A program made the position numbers and the translations under genes. DNA of 25,921 nucleotides from Ignavibacteriales bacterium (GTDB lineage Bacteria > Bacteroidota > Ignavibacteria > Ignavibacteriales > Melioribacteraceae). Numbering within the stretch: position 1 is the first letter of the stretch; each line of letters begins with the position of its first letter. The stretch covers positions 1-25,921 of the forward strand of contig QYQI01000134.1 of the NCBI GenBank assembly GCA_007280825.1, in the 5' to 3' direction. The notes under the pieces were generated by a model. It saw only the letters and a program-made list of their open reading frames with translations. It was not told the origin of the DNA and made no database searches. Below are positions 23,595-25,921 of this stretch, in pieces.

Positions 23595-25505
23595 ATGAGC
23601 GGGAGTCAAACTGCAAAAAAATATGAGTTCAAAGCGGAAGTAAAAAAGCTGCTTGATATCCTTGTCCACTCACTTTATACAAGCAGAGAAATATTTCTGC
23701 GGGAATTAATTTCAAATGCTTCAGATGCGTTAGATAAATTTCGTTTCGAATCTAACCGCGGCTCGGAAATATCCGATAAGGATTTACCGTTAGAAATTAA
23801 AATTGAATTCGATGAGAAGGATAAAACTCTTAAGGTTATTGATACCGGAATTGGAATGACTCGTGATGAATTGATTGCAAATATTGGGACAATTGCAAAA
23901 TCCGGCACAGAAGAATTTGTAAAGATGATAGCCGAAACAAAAGCAGATGCAGGCAATATTATTGGAAAATTCGGAGTCGGTTTCTATTCCGTTTTTATGG
24001 TTGCAAAAGAAGTTGAAATAAAAACAAAATCTTTCCGCATTGATGAACCGGCTATCAAATGGAAGTCTGACGGATTAGGTGATTATGAACTTGAAGAACT
24101 TGAAGGTCAACATTTACGCGGGACAGAAATTGTTATTCATCTTAAAGATGATTCAGCCGAGTATGCACAAAAATGGCAGCTCGAAAACATTATTAAAAAA
24201 CATTCCAATTTTATTTCCTATCCGATCTTACTCGGCTCTGAAAAGATAAACACTGTAACAGCACTTTGGCGGGAACCGAAAAGTTCGATCAAGAAAGAAC
24301 AATATGATGAGTTCTATAAATTCCTTTCGTATGATAATGATCCGCCGATGGATATTATTCATAAATCGGTAGATGCACCAATTCAGTTCAATGTACTATT
24401 GTTTATTCCAAAAAAGAGCAGCGAGTTTTTCTGGTATGACCGCGAGAATTACGGATTAGATTTATATGTACGAAGAGTTTTAATTCAGCATAAGAATAAA
24501 GATCTCTTGCCGGAGTATATGAGTTTTGTTAAAGGTGTAGTTGATTCGGAAGATCTTCCGTTGAATATTTCTCGCGAAACGTTACAAGAAAATATCGTTT
24601 TCTCAAAGATTGCGTCAAGTGTAACTGCGGCTGTATTAAGTTATCTCTCTGATAAAACTAAAAATGATGCAACAGGCTATATTGAATTTTGGAAAGAGCA
24701 CGGAAAAATTTTCAAACTGGGTTACCAGGATTTTACTAATCATGATAAATATATTGAACTATTGAGATTTAATTCTTCTACATGTAAAGATAATGATGAA
24801 CTTATTTCTTTAGCAGATTATTCATCGCGGTTGAAGGACGGGCAGAAGGAAATTTATTACATAACCGGAGTAAATCGAGAAGCAATTGTTCTTGATCCTC
24901 ACATGGAAATATTTAGAAGTAAAGGATTGGAAGTTCTATTTCTCTTCGATCCGGTAGATGAGTTTGTTATTCAAGCTATTCGTAAGTACAAAGAATATGA
25001 TTTCAAATCTGCCGATCAAGTTGATTGGAAAAAATTAAGTGACTTAAAAAATATTGAAGAGAAGAAAAGTGAATTGGATGATTTGAATAAAGATGATGAG
25101 AAACATTTCTACAGTCTTCTTTCAAAAATGAAAAGTATTTTATCCGATAGAGTGGAAGATGTAGTAAAATCTAACAGATTGGTTGACAGCGCTTCTTGTA
25201 TTGTATCAAGAGATGAAGGACTATCGGCTTCGATGCAGAAAATATTGAAAATGGCAAACAAAGAAATGGGTGAGCAGAAAAAAATATTTGAAGTTAATCC
25301 AAATCATAAATTAGTTCGTAACCTTCTAAAAATTTTCAAAGTTGATGCTAACGATGACTTTATTAGAAATACAACCGAACAACTTTTTGAATCTGCTCTG
25401 TTACAAGAGGGAAGTTTGGAAGATCCGCACAAACTTGTGAGAAGAATAAATCAATCATTAGAACAATCAAGTGAATGGTATGTTGAAGTGAAGAAAATAA
25501 AATAG
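23595..25505 (+). CDS. htpG: Molecular chaperone HtpG (Hsp90 family)
   Basis: 636 residues from the ATG at 23595. The N-terminal GHKL ATPase domain has LRELISNASDALDK (34-47, with the catalytic Glu and the Mg-binding Asn), DTGIGM (82-87), GTIAKSGT (97-104) and the lid motif GKFGVGFYS (123-131). The middle domain includes NISRETLQEN, whose Arg contacts ATP gamma-phosphate. The C-terminal dimerisation domain is complete and lacks the eukaryotic MEEVD tail, as expected. Length matches E. coli HtpG (624). It is a cytosolic ATP-dependent chaperone for protein remodelling under stress. It follows tatA by 124 bases, with an operator-like dyad in the gap, and is probably transcribed alone. Confidence 0.97.
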   Translation: MSGSQTAKKYEFKAEVKKLLDILVHSLYTSREIFLRELISNASDALDKFRFESNRGSEISDKDLPLEIKIEFDEKDKTLKVIDTGIGMTRDELIANIGTIAKSGTEEFVKMIAETKADAGNIIGKFGVGFYSVFMVAKEVEIKTKSFRIDEPAIKWKSDGLGDYELEELEGQHLRGTEIVIHLKDDSAEYAQKWQLENIIKKHSNFISYPILLGSEKINTVTALWREPKSSIKKEQYDEFYKFLSYDNDPPMDIIHKSVDAPIQFNVLLFIPKKSSEFFWYDRENYGLDLYVRRVLIQHKNKDLLPEYMSFVKGVVDSEDLPLNISRETLQENIVFSKIASSVTAAVLSYLSDKTKNDATGYIEFWKEHGKIFKLGYQDFTNHDKYIELLRFNSSTCKDNDELISLADYSSRLKDGQKEIYYITGVNREAIVLDPHMEIFRSKGLEVLFLFDPVDEFVIQAIRKYKEYDFKSADQVDWKKLSDLKNIEEKKSELDDLNKDDEKHFYSLLSKMKSILSDRVEDVVKSNRLVDSASCIVSRDEGLSASMQKILKMANKEMGEQKKIFEVNPNHKLVRNLLKIFKVDANDDFIRNTTEQLFESALLQEGSLEDPHKLVRRINQSLEQSSEWYVEVKKIK

Positions 25506-25529
25506 ATTATCATTCAGACTCGTAAAAAG

Positions 25530-25907
25530 TTAATTCTTGGGTAACGCAGATAAGTTTATTCGTTCATAAGAACCGCGTTTTTTATCTTCCGGATGAGGTT
25601 CAATACCAATTATTGTAATTTCATTTTTGCTAGGCCCATATACCCAAAATATTCTACCGGCAGCAGGAACATTGTTCTCCAAATAAGATTCCCAAACTTT
25701 CAAACCATAACGTTTGGTTAAAGACTGAATTTCGCGAGATGAGAGTGAAGGATGTTTTGGATTATTAGCAAGTAAGTTAAACGCTTTACCTAGTTTATCA
25801 TGAAAGATAATTTCACTTTTGCTAAGTTTCTGCTTTTTTCTTCTTTCGCAGAGATCTTTCCAGAGATCAAGTACATCAGGTACACCGAGACGTATCTTAA
25901 AGTCCAC
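25530..25907 (-). CDS. RelE/ParE-like toxin of a type II toxin-antitoxin system (probable)
   Basis: 125 residues. The C-terminal half has the RelE/ParE-type layout: a helical part with LGKAFNLLANNPKHPSL, then strands VWESYLE, AGRIFWVYGP and ITIIGIEPHPE, ending SYERINLS. Toxins of this fold cleave mRNA on the ribosome or block gyrase; which applies is not clear. The start is a GTG at 25907: AGGA lies about eight bases upstream and an in-frame TAG at 25913-25911 excludes a longer gene. The antitoxin would be expected directly upstream, beyond the window edge. The gene is convergent with htpG, 24 bases apart. Confidence 0.6.
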   Translation of the reverse strand: MDFKIRLGVPDVLDLWKDLCERRKKQKLSKSEIIFHDKLGKAFNLLANNPKHPSLSSREIQSLTKRYGLKVWESYLENNVPAAGRIFWVYGPSKNEITIIGIEPHPEDKKRGSYERINLSALPKN

Positions 25908-25921
25908 AGACTATTCCTCAC

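Noticed and set aside
1..25921. CRISPR array, prophage or integrated element
   Set aside because: No evenly spaced direct repeats, transposase, integrase or phage genes were seen; the palindromes are isolated intergenic elements.

Overview
The window looks like ordinary chromosome from a low-GC, AT-rich Gram-negative bacterium. The Bacteroidota/Chlorobi side, particularly Ignavibacteria-like lineages, fits best. This is inferred from three things: many signal peptides ending in an Ala-Gln step, many genes without a clear Shine-Dalgarno site, and an 11-gene complex I operon without nuoE, nuoF and nuoG, as known from green sulfur bacteria. No rRNA, tRNA, CRISPR array, transposase or phage gene was seen.

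Left part (1-5608): the tail of a probable minor pseudopilin is followed by an anchored, SGN-repeat surface protein. Then come a periplasmic thioredoxin-like protein on the minus strand and an RlmL-type THUMP rRNA methyltransferase. A compact three-gene redox cluster follows: a four-helix membrane protein with b-heme-like histidines, a YceI-family protein and an exported Rieske [2Fe-2S] protein. A strong bidirectional terminator (5632-5655) separates this cluster from the next operon.

Centre (5683-16209, minus strand): nuoABCDHIJKLMN, complete in canonical order except that the NADH-oxidising module is absent. nuoD and nuoH, which flank its usual position, overlap by one base. A near-consensus sigma-70-type promoter (16234-16262) precedes nuoA. 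Three intergenic gaps near the end of the operon hold palindromic hairpin elements.

Right part (16356-25907): a SPOR-domain envelope protein, a secreted methionine sulfoxide reductase B and a secreted double NTF2-like protein lie in a row on the plus strand. They are followed by EamA and MATE transporters on the minus strand, then a GT-C type membrane glycosyltransferase with a TPR-like tail, TatA and the chaperone HtpG on the plus strand. A RelE/ParE-like toxin gene lies at the right edge, its likely antitoxin outside the window.

Functional theme: respiration and envelope redox maintenance. Complex I here must take electrons from something other than NADH through its own NuoF. The Rieske/YceI/b-type cluster, MsrB, the thioredoxin-like protein and TatA all belong to export or periplasmic redox chemistry. 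The most interesting signals are the three-gene redox cluster, the donor question for complex I, and the family of palindromic repeats lodged inside the nuo transcription unit.
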